Of a DNA stretch of 32,458 nucleotides, positions 1-9,678 are shown piece after piece (positions within the stretch are counted from its first letter, which is position 1; each line of letters starts with the position of its first letter). Position numbers and translations under genes: made by a program. Below the pieces are notes generated by a model, which searched no databases, was not told where the DNA came from, and saw only the letters and a list, made by a program, of their open reading frames with translations. This DNA comes from Ruminococcus sp. (GTDB taxonomy: Bacteria > Bacillota > Clostridia > Oscillospirales > Ruminococcaceae), in contig JAISGY010000054.1 of NCBI GenBank assembly GCA_031262835.1, positions 1 through 32,458 on the forward strand. The letters are read 5' to 3'.

Positions 1-21
1 CAGCATAATCCGAAAAACGGC

Positions 22-67
22 GACCTCTGAAACTTTTCCGCCGTACGGCGGAAAAGTTTCAGAGGTC
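22..67. repeat. Perfect 46-bp palindrome (GACCTCTGAAACTTTTCCGCCG-TA-CGGCGGAAAAGTTTCAGAGGTC)
   Basis: Sequence equals its own reverse complement over 46 nt. Confidence 0.93.
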
Positions 68-82
68 AGATAAAACAATTTC

Positions 83-379
83 TTAAAAAGTTTGTCTAAC
101 TTTTTGGGGGCACTTCACAATTATCGCGGCGGGGTAGTTTTTCCTAAGCCGAAAAAGGGTTTTTTTAAGCTTAGAATCGGCGGTGTCGGTAACGGTACAG
201 GAATTAATAACGAAAATATCCGCTTCCGATTCGGACCGGGCGGACAAAAAACCCTGTTCATAAAAGCTTTTTTTCATCGCTTCGGTCTCGGTTAGGTTAA
301 CTTTACAGCCGAATGTGATGAAAAAAACGCGACTTTTACCATGGCTTTCCATAAATAATGGCAAATTCATAAAAAACAC
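83..379 (-). pseudogene. N-terminal fragment of a MiaB/MtaB-family tRNA methylthiotransferase
   Basis: Contains 'FITFGCKVNLTETEAM...ADIFVINSCTVTDTADSKLKKTLFRLRKNYPAAIIV', typical of the family N-terminus. The expected TGCY motif and radical-SAM domain are replaced by repeat-derived sequence and a stop. Confidence 0.8.
85..105. repeat. Second inverted repeat (AAAAAGTT-TGTCT-AACTTTTT) beside the palindrome
   Basis: 8-bp perfect arms with a 5-nt loop, followed by GGGGG. Confidence 0.7.
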
Positions 380-408
380 TTGACAAACTATATTTTATCT
401 GCTAAAAT
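380..408 (+). promoter_or_regulatory. Sigma-A-like promoter for the HPr-like gene (TTGACA-N17-TAAAAT)
   Basis: -35 at 380-385 and -10 at 403-408, 17-nt spacer. Confidence 0.55.
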
Positions 409-449
409 AATATTAGGAACACAAAAAGGAACAAACCGGAGGTAAATTT

Positions 450-683
450 ATGCAAAACAGAACAATTAAACTCTCGTCCATCAACGACGTTAAAAAATTC
501 GTCAACGCAACCCTCGATTGCCCCTACGAAGTGGACGTTTCGAGCGGAAGATACGTTGTTGACGCGAAATCTATCATGGGGCTTTTCTCCATGGACCTTA
601 CAAAGCCTGTTGATATGACCATCAACTCCGACGCCGACTGCTCAAAATTCCTCGACCAGATTAAGGAATTTGTTGTTGAGTAA
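450..683 (+). CDS. HPr-like protein lacking the His15 loop and retaining the Ser46 motif
   Basis: 77 aa; 'DAKSIMGLFSMDL' matches the HPr Ser46 region, but no G-x-H-x-R-P motif is present. RBS-like ggagg upstream. Confidence 0.8.
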   Translation: MQNRTIKLSSINDVKKFVNATLDCPYEVDVSSGRYVVDAKSIMGLFSMDLTKPVDMTINSDADCSKFLDQIKEFVVE

Positions 684-1716
684 TTAATGATTCACAATAA
701 TCGCAGAAAATCGTATCTCCCTTGCGGCTAAAGCTTTGAGGGAGGTATTTTTCTTTTGTTGTCACGCATTTTTCGTTTTCGCAAATCTTGTCCGAAAATT
801 CGCCGCTTAGTAATTTTGTCGGGTATTCATTCTTAAGAATTTCAATTATAAGAGCCATACGAACATAGACGCCGTACTTCGCCTGTAAGAAATACTTAGC
901 GCGCGGGTCGTCGTCAACCGCAATTTCTATCTCGTCAACCCTCGGGAGCGGGTGCAAAATTATTGCGTCGGGTTTCATTGCAGCAAGCATTTCTTTTGTC
1001 AAAATGTATTTTTGCGGCATGGTCGTACCGGTGAACCGTTCGCGCTGAATCCTTGTCATATAGAGCATATCAAGTTCCGGCAAGGCGTCTTCGAGCGAAT
1101 AAATTTCCTTAAATTCACAAATATCCTTGATATAATCGGGCATAGCGAGTTCCGGCGCGGAGATAAAGACAAATCTATTGCCCGAAAATTTCGAGAGGGT
1201 TTTACAGAGGGAATGGGTTGTCCGCCCGTACTTTAAGTCGCCGCAAACGCCGATTGTAAGGTTTTCGAGCTCCCCTTTTTCGAGCTTGATTGTAAGGAGG
1301 TCGGTTAGGGTTTGCGTCGGGTGGAGATGTCCGCCATCCCCGGCGTTGATAATCGGGCAGTCGGCTGAAATCGCCGCCGCCTTCGCAGACCCCTCGACGG
1401 GGTTTCGCATAACCATAATGTCGGCGTAGGAAGACACAACCTTCGTCGTGTCCTTCAAATTCTCGCCCTTCGCGACGGAGGACGTCTCGGGGTTGTCGAA
1501 GCCGATTAAGGTCCCCCCGAGGCGAAGCATTGCTGTCTGGAACGACATCTGCGTTCTTGTAGACGGCTCATAAAAAAGCGTCGCCAAAACCTTGTCTTTG
1601 CAGTATTCGGAATATTTCGCGGTATTGAGAGCAATATCCGCGCCCAGATTCACAATCTTTTCAATATATGAAACGGGAAAATCGTCAAGGTCAATAAGGT
1701 GCGTAAATCTATTCAT
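661..1716 (-). CDS. pyrB: Aspartate carbamoyltransferase catalytic chain with C-terminal PyrI-like zinc domain
   Basis: 'FYEPSTRTQMSFQTAMLRLGG' and 'ILHPLPRVDEI' are ATCase signatures. C-terminus has CxxxxC...CxxC ('CENEKC...FCDYC') as in the PyrI zinc domain. Confidence 0.95.
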   Translation of the reverse strand: MNRFTHLIDLDDFPVSYIEKIVNLGADIALNTAKYSEYCKDKVLATLFYEPSTRTQMSFQTAMLRLGGTLIGFDNPETSSVAKGENLKDTTKVVSSYADIMVMRNPVEGSAKAAAISADCPIINAGDGGHLHPTQTLTDLLTIKLEKGELENLTIGVCGDLKYGRTTHSLCKTLSKFSGNRFVFISAPELAMPDYIKDICEFKEIYSLEDALPELDMLYMTRIQRERFTGTTMPQKYILTKEMLAAMKPDAIILHPLPRVDEIEIAVDDDPRAKYFLQAKYGVYVRMALIIEILKNEYPTKLLSGEFSDKICENEKCVTTKEKYLPQSFSRKGDTIFCDYCESLITQQQIP

Positions 1717-1737
1717 AATTAAAAACCTCTTTTTTTA

Positions 1738-1766
1738 ATTATAGCACAAAAATTTTCCTCTGTCAA
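1738..1766 (-). promoter_or_regulatory. pyrB promoter (TTGACA-N17-TATAAT)
   Basis: Reverse strand consensus -35/-10, 17-nt spacer, very short leader to the ATG at 1716. Confidence 0.75.
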
Positions 1767-1769
1767 GGG

Positions 1770-1798
1770 TTGACTTGAGGCGGAAATTATGTTACAGT
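1770..1798 (+). promoter_or_regulatory. Possible divergent promoter for the GH67 gene (TTGACT-N17-TACAGT)
   Basis: -35 at 1770-1775, weak -10 at 1793-1798, 17-nt spacer. Confidence 0.45.
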
Positions 1799-1809
1799 TA
1801 AAGTAGTTA

Positions 1810-1834
1810 TTTCCCCCGCCGAAGGCGGGGGAAA
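1810..1834. repeat. GC-rich hairpin TTTCCCCCGCC-GAA-GGCGGGGGAAA
   Basis: 11-bp perfect arms with a 3-nt loop. Confidence 0.85.
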
Positions 1835-1885
1835 CAAAAAAATCAATCACTGTTTGTGCCGTACTTGCGGCAGAATGGAAACAAT

Positions 1886-3469
1886 ATGTTTAAGTACAGA
1901 GTAATAAACCATTGGGACAACATGGACGGGAGCGTTGAGCGCGGCTATGCCGGCAATTCTCTCTTTTTTAAGAACAACAAATTCGATTACGATAACGACA
2001 AAATCGTCGCCTACGCAAAGCTCTTGGGCAGCATCGGGATTAATCAAATCTCCCTCAATAACGTCAACGTCAACGCCGTTTCGGCGAAGTTAATTACAAA
2101 GGAGTTCCTCCCCGACCTTGCGAAGGTCGCGGAAATCTTCCGCAAATACGGAATTTCGCTTCTTATCGCGATTGAATTTTCCGCGCCGAAAAGCTTAGGC
2201 GGTTTGCCCTCTTGCGACCCGCTTGAGCCGGAAGTTGCGGACTGGTGGAAAGCGCAGACCGATATTGTTTATAGCTTCGTTCCCGACTTGGCGGGGTTTC
2301 TTGTCAAGGCGGACAGCGAATTCCGCGACGGTCCGGCTGAACTCGGGCGGACACAGGCGGAGGGCGCGAATGTTATCGCCGCCGCTCTTGCCCCTCACGG
2401 CGGGGTTTTATACTGGCGGTGCTTTGTTTACGACTGTCAACAAGACTGGCGAAACGATAATATAGACCGCGCAAAGTCCGCTTATGACGAATTCGCGCCG
2501 CTTGACGGCGATTTTTCCGACAATGTTATTTTGCAGATAAAAAACGGTCCGATGGACTTTCAGGTCCGCGAACCGCTCTCGCCGCTTTTAGGGAATATGT
2601 CAAACACCCGCGAAGCTCTTGAATTACAGATAACGCAGGAATACACCGGGCAGCAAATAGACCTCTTTGCCCTCGCTGTGCAGTGGGAAGAGTATTTTAA
2701 CAGTCCCGTTTCGGACACGGAAACTTTAGCGGACATCTCCGGCAGTAAGATTGAGGCAATCTGCGGGGTTGCGAATGTGGGGGACGACAAGTTCCTCTGC
2801 GGCAATCCCCTTGCGGAGGCGAATTTATATGCCTTCGGGCGGTTCGGGCAGAATCCCAAAGACAGCGCGAAAGCGATTTTATCGGATTGGGTAAAAAACT
2901 ACTTCGGGCGTGATATTCCCGAAGTTGCCGAAATATTGTATAAATCAAAGCGAATATACGAAATGTATACTTCGCCGCTTGCGCTGGGGTGGATGGTTAC
3001 GCCGCATTACCATTACGGACCGTCTCCGGAAGGTTACGAGTTCGACAAGTGGGGGACTTACCACAAGGCTAACCACACCCATATCGGGGTTGAGCGAAAT
3101 TCCACCGGCACCGGCTACACAGAGCAATACCACCCGTACTTAGCCGCCTTGTATGAAGACCCTAAGACAACCCCGGAAGAACTGCTCTTGTTCTTTCACC
3201 GTCTGCCCTATGACTATAAGCTAAAGTCCGAGCAGACCCTCTTACAGTATATCTATGACACGCATTTTGAGGGGGCAGAAGGTGTTTTGGAAATGGCGGA
3301 AACGTGGGGCAAACTTTACGGTATTATCCCGGACGAGATTTTTCTTGAAGTGATTGGAAGATTTACATTACAGGACATAAACGCCCGTGAGTGGCGGGAC
3401 GTTATTAACACCTATTTCTACCGCCTTACCGGGATTCCCGACGAAAAAGGCAGACTTATTTACGACTAA
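1886..3469 (+). CDS. GH67-family alpha-glucuronidase lacking the usual N-terminal domain
   Basis: '[23 protein letters not shown]', '[14 protein letters not shown]', '[24 protein letters not shown]' and '[12 protein letters not shown]' are GH67 signatures. ORF track starts at 1856; ATG at 1886 is the likelier start. Confidence 0.9.
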   Translation: MFKYRVINHWDNMDGSVERGYAGNSLFFKNNKFDYDNDKIVAYAKLLGSIGINQISLNNVNVNAVSAKLITKEFLPDLAKVAEIFRKYGISLLIAIEFSAPKSLGGLPSCDPLEPEVADWWKAQTDIVYSFVPDLAGFLVKADSEFRDGPAELGRTQAEGANVIAAALAPHGGVLYWRCFVYDCQQDWRNDNIDRAKSAYDEFAPLDGDFSDNVILQIKNGPMDFQVREPLSPLLGNMSNTREALELQITQEYTGQQIDLFALAVQWEEYFNSPVSDTETLADISGSKIEAICGVANVGDDKFLCGNPLAEANLYAFGRFGQNPKDSAKAILSDWVKNYFGRDIPEVAEILYKSKRIYEMYTSPLALGWMVTPHYHYGPSPEGYEFDKWGTYHKANHTHIGVERNSTGTGYTEQYHPYLAALYEDPKTTPEELLLFFHRLPYDYKLKSEQTLLQYIYDTHFEGAEGVLEMAETWGKLYGIIPDEIFLEVIGRFTLQDINAREWRDVINTYFYRLTGIPDEKGRLIYD

Positions 3470-5759
3470 AACTTCTGCCTGCCGAGACGCAGCGCGTTTA
3501 GCACCACCGTTAAACTCGACACCGACATAGCGAGCGCGCAGAACATCGGCGGAATTGTCATATCGGTGAGGTTATAGAGAACGCCGGCGGCGAGGGGTAT
3601 TCCGATAATGTTATAGATAACCGCCCAGAAAAGGTTTTGCGAGATATTTCGCATTACCTTTTTTGAGAGGGTAATTGCCTTTGCCGCGTCGCGGAGGTCG
3701 GAGCGGGTTAGGACAATATCCGCGCAGTCGATTGCAACGTCCGTCCCCTGCCCGATTGCAACCCCGCAGTCGGCGCGGACCAAGGCGGGCGCATCGTTTA
3801 TCCCATCCCCTACCATCATAACAAGCTTGCCGTCGGCTTGAAGCTTGCGGATTTCTCCCTCTTTTCCTTCCGGGAGGACCCCCGCGATAACGCTCTGTAT
3901 CCCTGCCTTCTTGGCGATTGCGAGGGCGGTTTTTTCGTTGTCGCCGGTTAACATTGTTACATTCAAATGATTTTTCTTGAAGATTTTAACCGCTTCAATA
4001 CTGCTTTCGCGTATTTCGTCGGCGAACGCGATAAGCCCGATTAGCTGCTTACCCTTCGCAAAATATATAGGCACTTCGCCGCGGTCTTGACAGCGGATTT
4101 CCGCTTCGATACAGTCGGTAATGTCAACCCCGGCGTCCTTCATGAGCTTGCGGTTTCCGCCGTAACACTCCTTGTCGCCGATGTCCCCGACAACGCCGCG
4201 CCCCTCGATAAAGCGGTAATTTTCGACCGATTCGGCGAAGATGTTAACGCGGTGCGCCTCCGCCATTACGGCGTTCGCAATGGGGTGGGAAGACTGCATT
4301 TCGAGGGCGGAAGCAATTGTTAATAGCTCAATCGCAAGCTCCCCTGCGATTTCACGCCCGGGGGTAATGTCGCGCCCGACACCGCTGTACATTGCGACAA
4401 CCTTCGGCTTCCCTTCGGTAATTGTCCCCGTCTTGTCGAGGACGATTGTGTTAACCTTGTGGGCGTTCTCGAGGGCTTCGGCGGACTTGACAAAAACACC
4501 CATCCGCGCACCTCTCCCCGTCCCGACCATGACCGCCGTCGGGGTTGCCAAGCCAAGCGCGCAGGGGCAGGAAATAACAAGCACCCCGACCGCACAGGAC
4601 ACCGCGAAGGAAACTTCCGCGCCGGAAGCTATCCAACCCAAACTTGTAATAATTGCGACTATTATTACTATCGGTACAAATATCCCAGCGATTTTATCCG
4701 CAAGATGCTGCACGGGGGCTTTTGAGCCCGTTGCTTCGTCAACAAGCTTTATAATCTTCGCGAAGGCGGAATTTTGCCCCGTTGCGGTAACTTCAACCTT
4801 AACCGCGCCGGAAATTAAGACGGTTGCGCCGGTAACAAGGTCGTCAATCCGCTTGTCAACCGGCAAGGACTCGCCCGTTAACATCGACTCGTTAACGCTC
4901 CCCTCGCCGTCGATAATCTTGCCGTCCGCGGGGATTGTTTCGCCCGCCTTAACAAGGATAATTTCGCCGTGTTCGACCTGTTCCGCTTCGACAATCTCTT
5001 CGGTATTGTCGGGTTTTAAAACGCGGGCGGTCTTCGGCGCGAGGGAAAGGAGCTTTTCTATGCCGTCGGTTGTGCGGGTTTTTGCCTTAGATTCGAGGAA
5101 CTTGCCGAGGGTAATTAGGGTTAAAATCATTCCCGCGGAGTCGAAATAGAGGCTGTGGAGGGTGTCAAAAGCGGGGTCGGGGTTGCCTTTGCCGTAAGAG
5201 AGCATTGCAAGGAACATGGTGTAAATCCCGTAAGCGGTTGAAACAAACGCCCCGAGCGCAATAAGCGAATCCATATCGGGGCGAAATTTTACAAGGTTTA
5301 AGAGACCCTTTTTAATTAGAGCAATATTGGCGGCAACTATCGGCGCGAGCAGGAGAAGCTCCGCAAGCATCAACACACCCGCGCCGCGAACGGTATGTAG
5401 GAAAGGTATCGGGAACATCGCCAAAACAAAAAGCGGAACCGCAAAGACAGCCGAAATAACAAGCCGCCTTAAAAGTTTCCGCGTCTCTTTTTTTGCCCGC
5501 TCCGCAGGGGATTCCGATTTAATTAGTTTTTTTTTTCGGGGATTTCCGTCATAACCGGCGTTGCCCCATACCCCGCGCCCTTAACGCAGTCAACAATAGC
5601 CCCAAGGGTGAGGGAATTTTCGTCGAACTCCACTTCCATCGAGTTTTTAAGAAGGTTAACGTTAACGTCACCGACCCCGGCGAGCTTCGCAACCTCCGTC
5701 TCAATCCTGTTAACGCACGCCGCGCAACCCATGCCGGTAATATCGAATTTTTGTTTCAT
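3466..5759 (-). CDS. copA: Copper-translocating P1B-type ATPase, frameshifted at an A10 run (HMA part 5523-5759; ATPase part continues to 3466)
   Basis: 5523-5759 encodes one HMA domain ('[18 protein letters not shown]'). The remainder has '[17 protein letters not shown]', 'DKTGTITEG' and '[10 protein letters not shown]'. A single -1 shift at the A10 run (plus-strand T10 at 5527-5536) joins the frames without a stop. Confidence 0.93.
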
Positions 5760-6691
5760 AGTTTACTCTCTTTAACAATATAAATCGGTCTGCGTTTAGT
5801 TTCAAGGTAGGTTTTCGAGAGGTATTCGCCTAAGATTCCTATGCAGAGAAGCTGCAACCCGCCGAAGAGAAGCACCGTACACATCAGGGTATAAAAGCCC
5901 CCGGCGGTCTCCCCCGTTACGATATACCGAACGAGGTAAATTATCGCGGCAACAACCGCCGCAATACAGGCGGCAATCCCCAAGATGCTTGCGAGGCGAA
6001 GGGGTGCGGTTGAAAAGCCCGTGAAGCCGTCTATTGAGTAGGAAAGAAGCTTCCAGAAGTTCCAGTTGCTCTTGCCGGCTTTTCTCGCCGTATTTTCGAC
6101 TTCAATATACTTGGTATTAAAGCCGACCCACGAGAAGATGCCCTTTGAAAAGCGGCTGTATTCGGACATGGAGAGGATTGCGTCAACCATCTGCCTTGTC
6201 ATAAAGCGGAAGTCCTGCGCGCCGCCTTTTATGTCGGTGTTCGAGATTTTGTTGTTGATTTTATAGAAGCTGTCCGAAAAGAATGCAAGCACTTTCGAGT
6301 CGCCCTGCCTTGAAACCCGCCTTGTCGCCGCACAGTCGTAGTCATTGTTAACTACCGCTTCGTACATCTCCGGAATTCGCTCGGGGGGGTGTTGCAAATC
6401 CGCGTCAAGAAGCACTGCATAGTCCCCGCGGCAGTTTTGAAGCCCCGCATAGATTGCCGATTCCTTGCCGAAATTCCGCGAAAATGAAATGTACTTGAAA
6501 CGCTTATCGGCTTCATTGTACTTTCTGAGCAGCAGCAGCGTCTTATCCTTCGAGCCGTCGTTGATAAACAAAAACTCGAATTCGCAGCCGTACTTTTCGG
6601 TCATTTTGTCCGTTACTTCAAGAATCTTTTCGTAGAAGAACGGGAGGACTTCCTCTTCGTTATAACATGGGACAATTACGGAAATAAGCAT
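5756..6691 (-). CDS. Family 2 glycosyltransferase (GtrB/dolichyl-phosphate-sugar synthase-like, two C-terminal TM segments)
   Basis: 'SVIVPCYNEEEVLPFF', 'INDGSKDKT' and 'LLDADLQHPPE'; 4-nt overlap (ATGA) with copA. Confidence 0.92.
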   Translation of the reverse strand: MLISVIVPCYNEEEVLPFFYEKILEVTDKMTEKYGCEFEFLFINDGSKDKTLLLLRKYNEADKRFKYISFSRNFGKESAIYAGLQNCRGDYAVLLDADLQHPPERIPEMYEAVVNNDYDCAATRRVSRQGDSKVLAFFSDSFYKINNKISNTDIKGGAQDFRFMTRQMVDAILSMSEYSRFSKGIFSWVGFNTKYIEVENTARKAGKSNWNFWKLLSYSIDGFTGFSTAPLRLASILGIAACIAAVVAAIIYLVRYIVTGETAGGFYTLMCTVLLFGGLQLLCIGILGEYLSKTYLETKRRPIYIVKESKL

Positions 6692-6699
6692 TTGGTTTT

Positions 6700-7212
6700 T
6701 TAACTCTCGTAATAATATGATTGGTCGATGCCTTTGATGAATATTTCGCGGTTGTTAATGTCATCAGTCAGCGCGGTTTTAAGCAGTGTCCGAAGCTCAA
6801 GGTCGTTAACGGGGCTTCGCTCCATTGCCGAAAGGTAGGCGTTTTTGTCAACCTTCGCCCAATCCACGCATACGCCCAACCGCTTTTTAAGGAGCATATC
6901 GAGCCAAATCCGCATTGCGCGCCCGTTGCCTTCAAAGAAGGGGTGAGCAATATTCATCTCAACGTACTTCGCGATAATTTCTTCAAAAGTTTCGTCGGGC
7001 ATTTCGTCAACTTTTGTTAAAACCTCGCTTAGATAAAGCGCGGAAGCGAAGCGAAAATTCCCCTTGGCGATGTTCTTGTTACGTATCTTACCGGCAAAGT
7101 CGAAAACGCCGTCAAAAACATATTTGTGTATCGCCGTCAAACCTGCCGCCGTCCCGACTTCAATATCGGAGGACAGAAGTTCGTACGCTCTTTGCTTGCT
7201 TTCTTCTTCCAT
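6700..7212 (-). CDS. Fic-domain protein (probable class III, C-terminal inhibitory helix)
   Basis: Complete Fic motif 'HPFFEGNGR'; C-terminus '[10 protein letters not shown]' resembles the (S/T)xxxE(G/N) inhibitory motif. Confidence 0.92.
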   Translation of the reverse strand: MEEESKQRAYELLSSDIEVGTAAGLTAIHKYVFDGVFDFAGKIRNKNIAKGNFRFASALYLSEVLTKVDEMPDETFEEIIAKYVEMNIAHPFFEGNGRAMRIWLDMLLKKRLGVCVDWAKVDKNAYLSAMERSPVNDLELRTLLKTALTDDINNREIFIKGIDQSYYYES

Positions 7213-9627
7213 CTATTTCAGTTTCCAAATGTCTCTCGCATAGTCCTCAACCGCCCTGTCCGCCGAGAATATACCGGAACCGGCGATATTGCGGAGGGAC
7301 ATTTTATTCCACTTGAGCGGGTCTTTGTAGCACTCTTCGAGGTACATACGTGCCGTCTGGTATGCGTCGAAATCGGCTAAAACCATGTAGGGGTCTTTTT
7401 GACGGAGGGAGTCGGCAACCATGTCAAATTTAGTTCCGCCGATGCCGTTGTACATCTTGTTTATGCAGTTTTTAATTACTTCGTTGTTGTTGTAATAGTC
7501 CTCGGGGCGGTAGCCTTGGTTTTGTTTCGCTAACACTCCGTCGGCGGTCATGCCGAAGATGAATATATTATCCGCACCGACCTGCTCTTTTATCTCGATA
7601 TTCGCGCCGTCAAGTGTGCCGATTGTCAGCGCACCGTTGAGCATAAGCTTCATACAGCCGGTGCCGGAAGCCTCCGTCCCCGCGAGGGAAATCTGCTCCG
7701 AAACCTCTGCGCCGGGGGTTAAAATCTCCGACAGCGTAACCTTGTAGTCCTCAAGGAAGAAGACCTGCAGCTTCTCGCCGACACGCGGATTCTTCCGTAT
7801 TTCGTCCCCCAAACACCATATCATCTTGATAATCTGTTTCGCAAGATAGTATCCCGGCGCGGCTTTCGCGGCGAAGATGTAAGTCTTCGGGACAAAGTCG
7901 GCGTTGGGGTTGTCGAGGAGGTACTTGTATTCCGCAAGGATATTCATTACGTTGAGGTGCTGGCGTTTGTATTCGTGAAGCCTCTTAACCTGAACGTCAA
8001 AAATTGAGTCGGTATTAAGCTTAATTCCGTACGCCGATTTAACATACTTCGCGAAGCGTTCCTTGTTGACCTTCTTAACCTCCGCAAGTTTACCCAGCAC
8101 CGCTTCGTCATTTTCAAACTTAATAAAATTAATGAGGTCGAAGGCATTTTTCTTGAACCCCGATCCGATACATTCTTCCAAAAGGTCTGTCAGTCCGGGA
8201 TTGCTTTGGAGGAGCCATCTGCGATAGGCGATGCCGTTTGTGACATTCTTGAATTTATAGGGTGTGTCGGAAAATTCGTTCTTGAAAACGTCGGTTTTTA
8301 TTATCTCGGAATGGAGTTTTGAAACTCCGTTAACCGAATTCGACGCGCAGACGCAGAGCTTCGCCATGTGGACGCGGTTGTCTTGAATTATAGACATACG
8401 CGTAACCTTGCCGGAGTCGTTGTAACGCTCCATAAGCTCGTCGCAATAGCGGGTGTTTATTTCAACAATTATGGTGAAAATCCGGGGCAGAATCTGCCGC
8501 ATGAGGTTGCAGTCCCACTTTTCGAGGGCTTCCGCCATGACGGTGTGGTTGGTGTACGCGAAGGTGTTCGTTACAATGTGCCAAGCCTTGAGCCAAGAAT
8601 AGCCGCAATCGTCGAGCAGGACACGCATAAGCTCGGGGATAGCAAGTGTCGGGTGGGTGTCGTTTATGTGGATTGCAACCTTTTCGTGGAAGTTTTCGAG
8701 CGTGCCGTAAACGCTCATATGTTGGTTTACAATGTCCCCGATTGACGCCGCACAGAGGAAGTATTGCTGGCGAAGACGGAGAGACACGCCCTCGGAGTGG
8801 TTGTCGTTCGGGTAAAGTACCTTTGAAATTGCCTGCGCAACGGTGTTTTGCGACAATGCGGAGGCGTAGTCGCCGCTGTTAAAACTCGCCATATCGAAGG
8901 AGGGCGCGTTGGCAGTCCACAGTCTTAACACTGATACCGCGTCTGTATCGTAACCCGAGACGTACATATCGGAAGGAACGGCGTTAACTATGCTGTAATT
9001 CTTGTGCTTAACAACGTGGAAACCGTCCTCCCAGCTCTCGACAATCTCCCCGTCAAAATGCACTTCAACCGTCAGGTCGGGCTTCTTAACAAGCCAAGAT
9101 TCCCCGCCCGGAAGCCAGTTGTCGGGGGATTCGTTCTGCCAGCCGTCTTGAAGACTCTGCTTAAAAAGCCCGTATTCGTAAAGAATCGAATATCCCATCG
9201 CCGAATATCCGTCGGTAGCAAGCCCGTCAAGATAACAAGCCGCAAGCCGCCCCAAACCGCCGTTTCCGAGACCCGCGTCGGGTTCGTTGTCGTAAATTCT
9301 CTCGGCGGGAACGTCCCATTTCTTGAAGATTTCGTCGATTTGGTTGTTTATCCCAAGGTTAAAGAGTGAAGTCTTAAGCGACCGCCCCATTAAAAATTCC
9401 ATCGAAAGGTAGTAAACCTCTTTGCGCCCCTCGGAGTGAATCTTCGAGCTGTATTTATGGCGTTTTTCGCGCAAAATGGCGATAACGACGAGGGAGCAAG
9501 CCTTGTAAATTTGGTTATCGGAAGCCTCAATCGGCGTAACCGAAAACTGCTTTTGCAGCTCCGTCCTTATCCGCTCTTCAAGCTCTTCGGTACTGATATA
9601 GTAATACATATTAACACCTATATTCAA
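7213..9627 (-). CDS. glgP: Glycogen/maltodextrin phosphorylase
   Basis: 'YYLSMEFLMGRSL', 'NDTHPTLAIPELMRVLLDD' and 'SLAGTEASGTGCMKLMLNGALTIGTLDGANIEI' (PLP-binding region). Confidence 0.97.
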   Translation of the reverse strand: MNIGVNMYYYISTEELEERIRTELQKQFSVTPIEASDNQIYKACSLVVIAILREKRHKYSSKIHSEGRKEVYYLSMEFLMGRSLKTSLFNLGINNQIDEIFKKWDVPAERIYDNEPDAGLGNGGLGRLAACYLDGLATDGYSAMGYSILYEYGLFKQSLQDGWQNESPDNWLPGGESWLVKKPDLTVEVHFDGEIVESWEDGFHVVKHKNYSIVNAVPSDMYVSGYDTDAVSVLRLWTANAPSFDMASFNSGDYASALSQNTVAQAISKVLYPNDNHSEGVSLRLRQQYFLCAASIGDIVNQHMSVYGTLENFHEKVAIHINDTHPTLAIPELMRVLLDDCGYSWLKAWHIVTNTFAYTNHTVMAEALEKWDCNLMRQILPRIFTIIVEINTRYCDELMERYNDSGKVTRMSIIQDNRVHMAKLCVCASNSVNGVSKLHSEIIKTDVFKNEFSDTPYKFKNVTNGIAYRRWLLQSNPGLTDLLEECIGSGFKKNAFDLINFIKFENDEAVLGKLAEVKKVNKERFAKYVKSAYGIKLNTDSIFDVQVKRLHEYKRQHLNVMNILAEYKYLLDNPNADFVPKTYIFAAKAAPGYYLAKQIIKMIWCLGDEIRKNPRVGEKLQVFFLEDYKVTLSEILTPGAEVSEQISLAGTEASGTGCMKLMLNGALTIGTLDGANIEIKEQVGADNIFIFGMTADGVLAKQNQGYRPEDYYNNNEVIKNCINKMYNGIGGTKFDMVADSLRQKDPYMVLADFDAYQTARMYLEECYKDPLKWNKMSLRNIAGSGIFSADRAVEDYARDIWKLK

Positions 9628-9678
9628 AAAATTTACATTATGTTCACAAAATTAAAGCAGATATGCGCTTATAATGTT

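Noticed and set aside
1810-1834. Hairpin as a rho-independent terminator
   Set aside because: No U-tract follows on the plus strand, and it lies between divergent promoters.
4241-5149. 302-aa plus-strand ORF antisense to copA
   Set aside because: Low-complexity S/A/T/I-rich translation with no recognisable motifs; explained by codon bias of the opposite strand.
8368-8745. Plus-strand ORF inside glgP (and others at 9004-9369, 7014-7316)
   Set aside because: Antisense to a clearly coding gene; no motif, RBS or promoter support.
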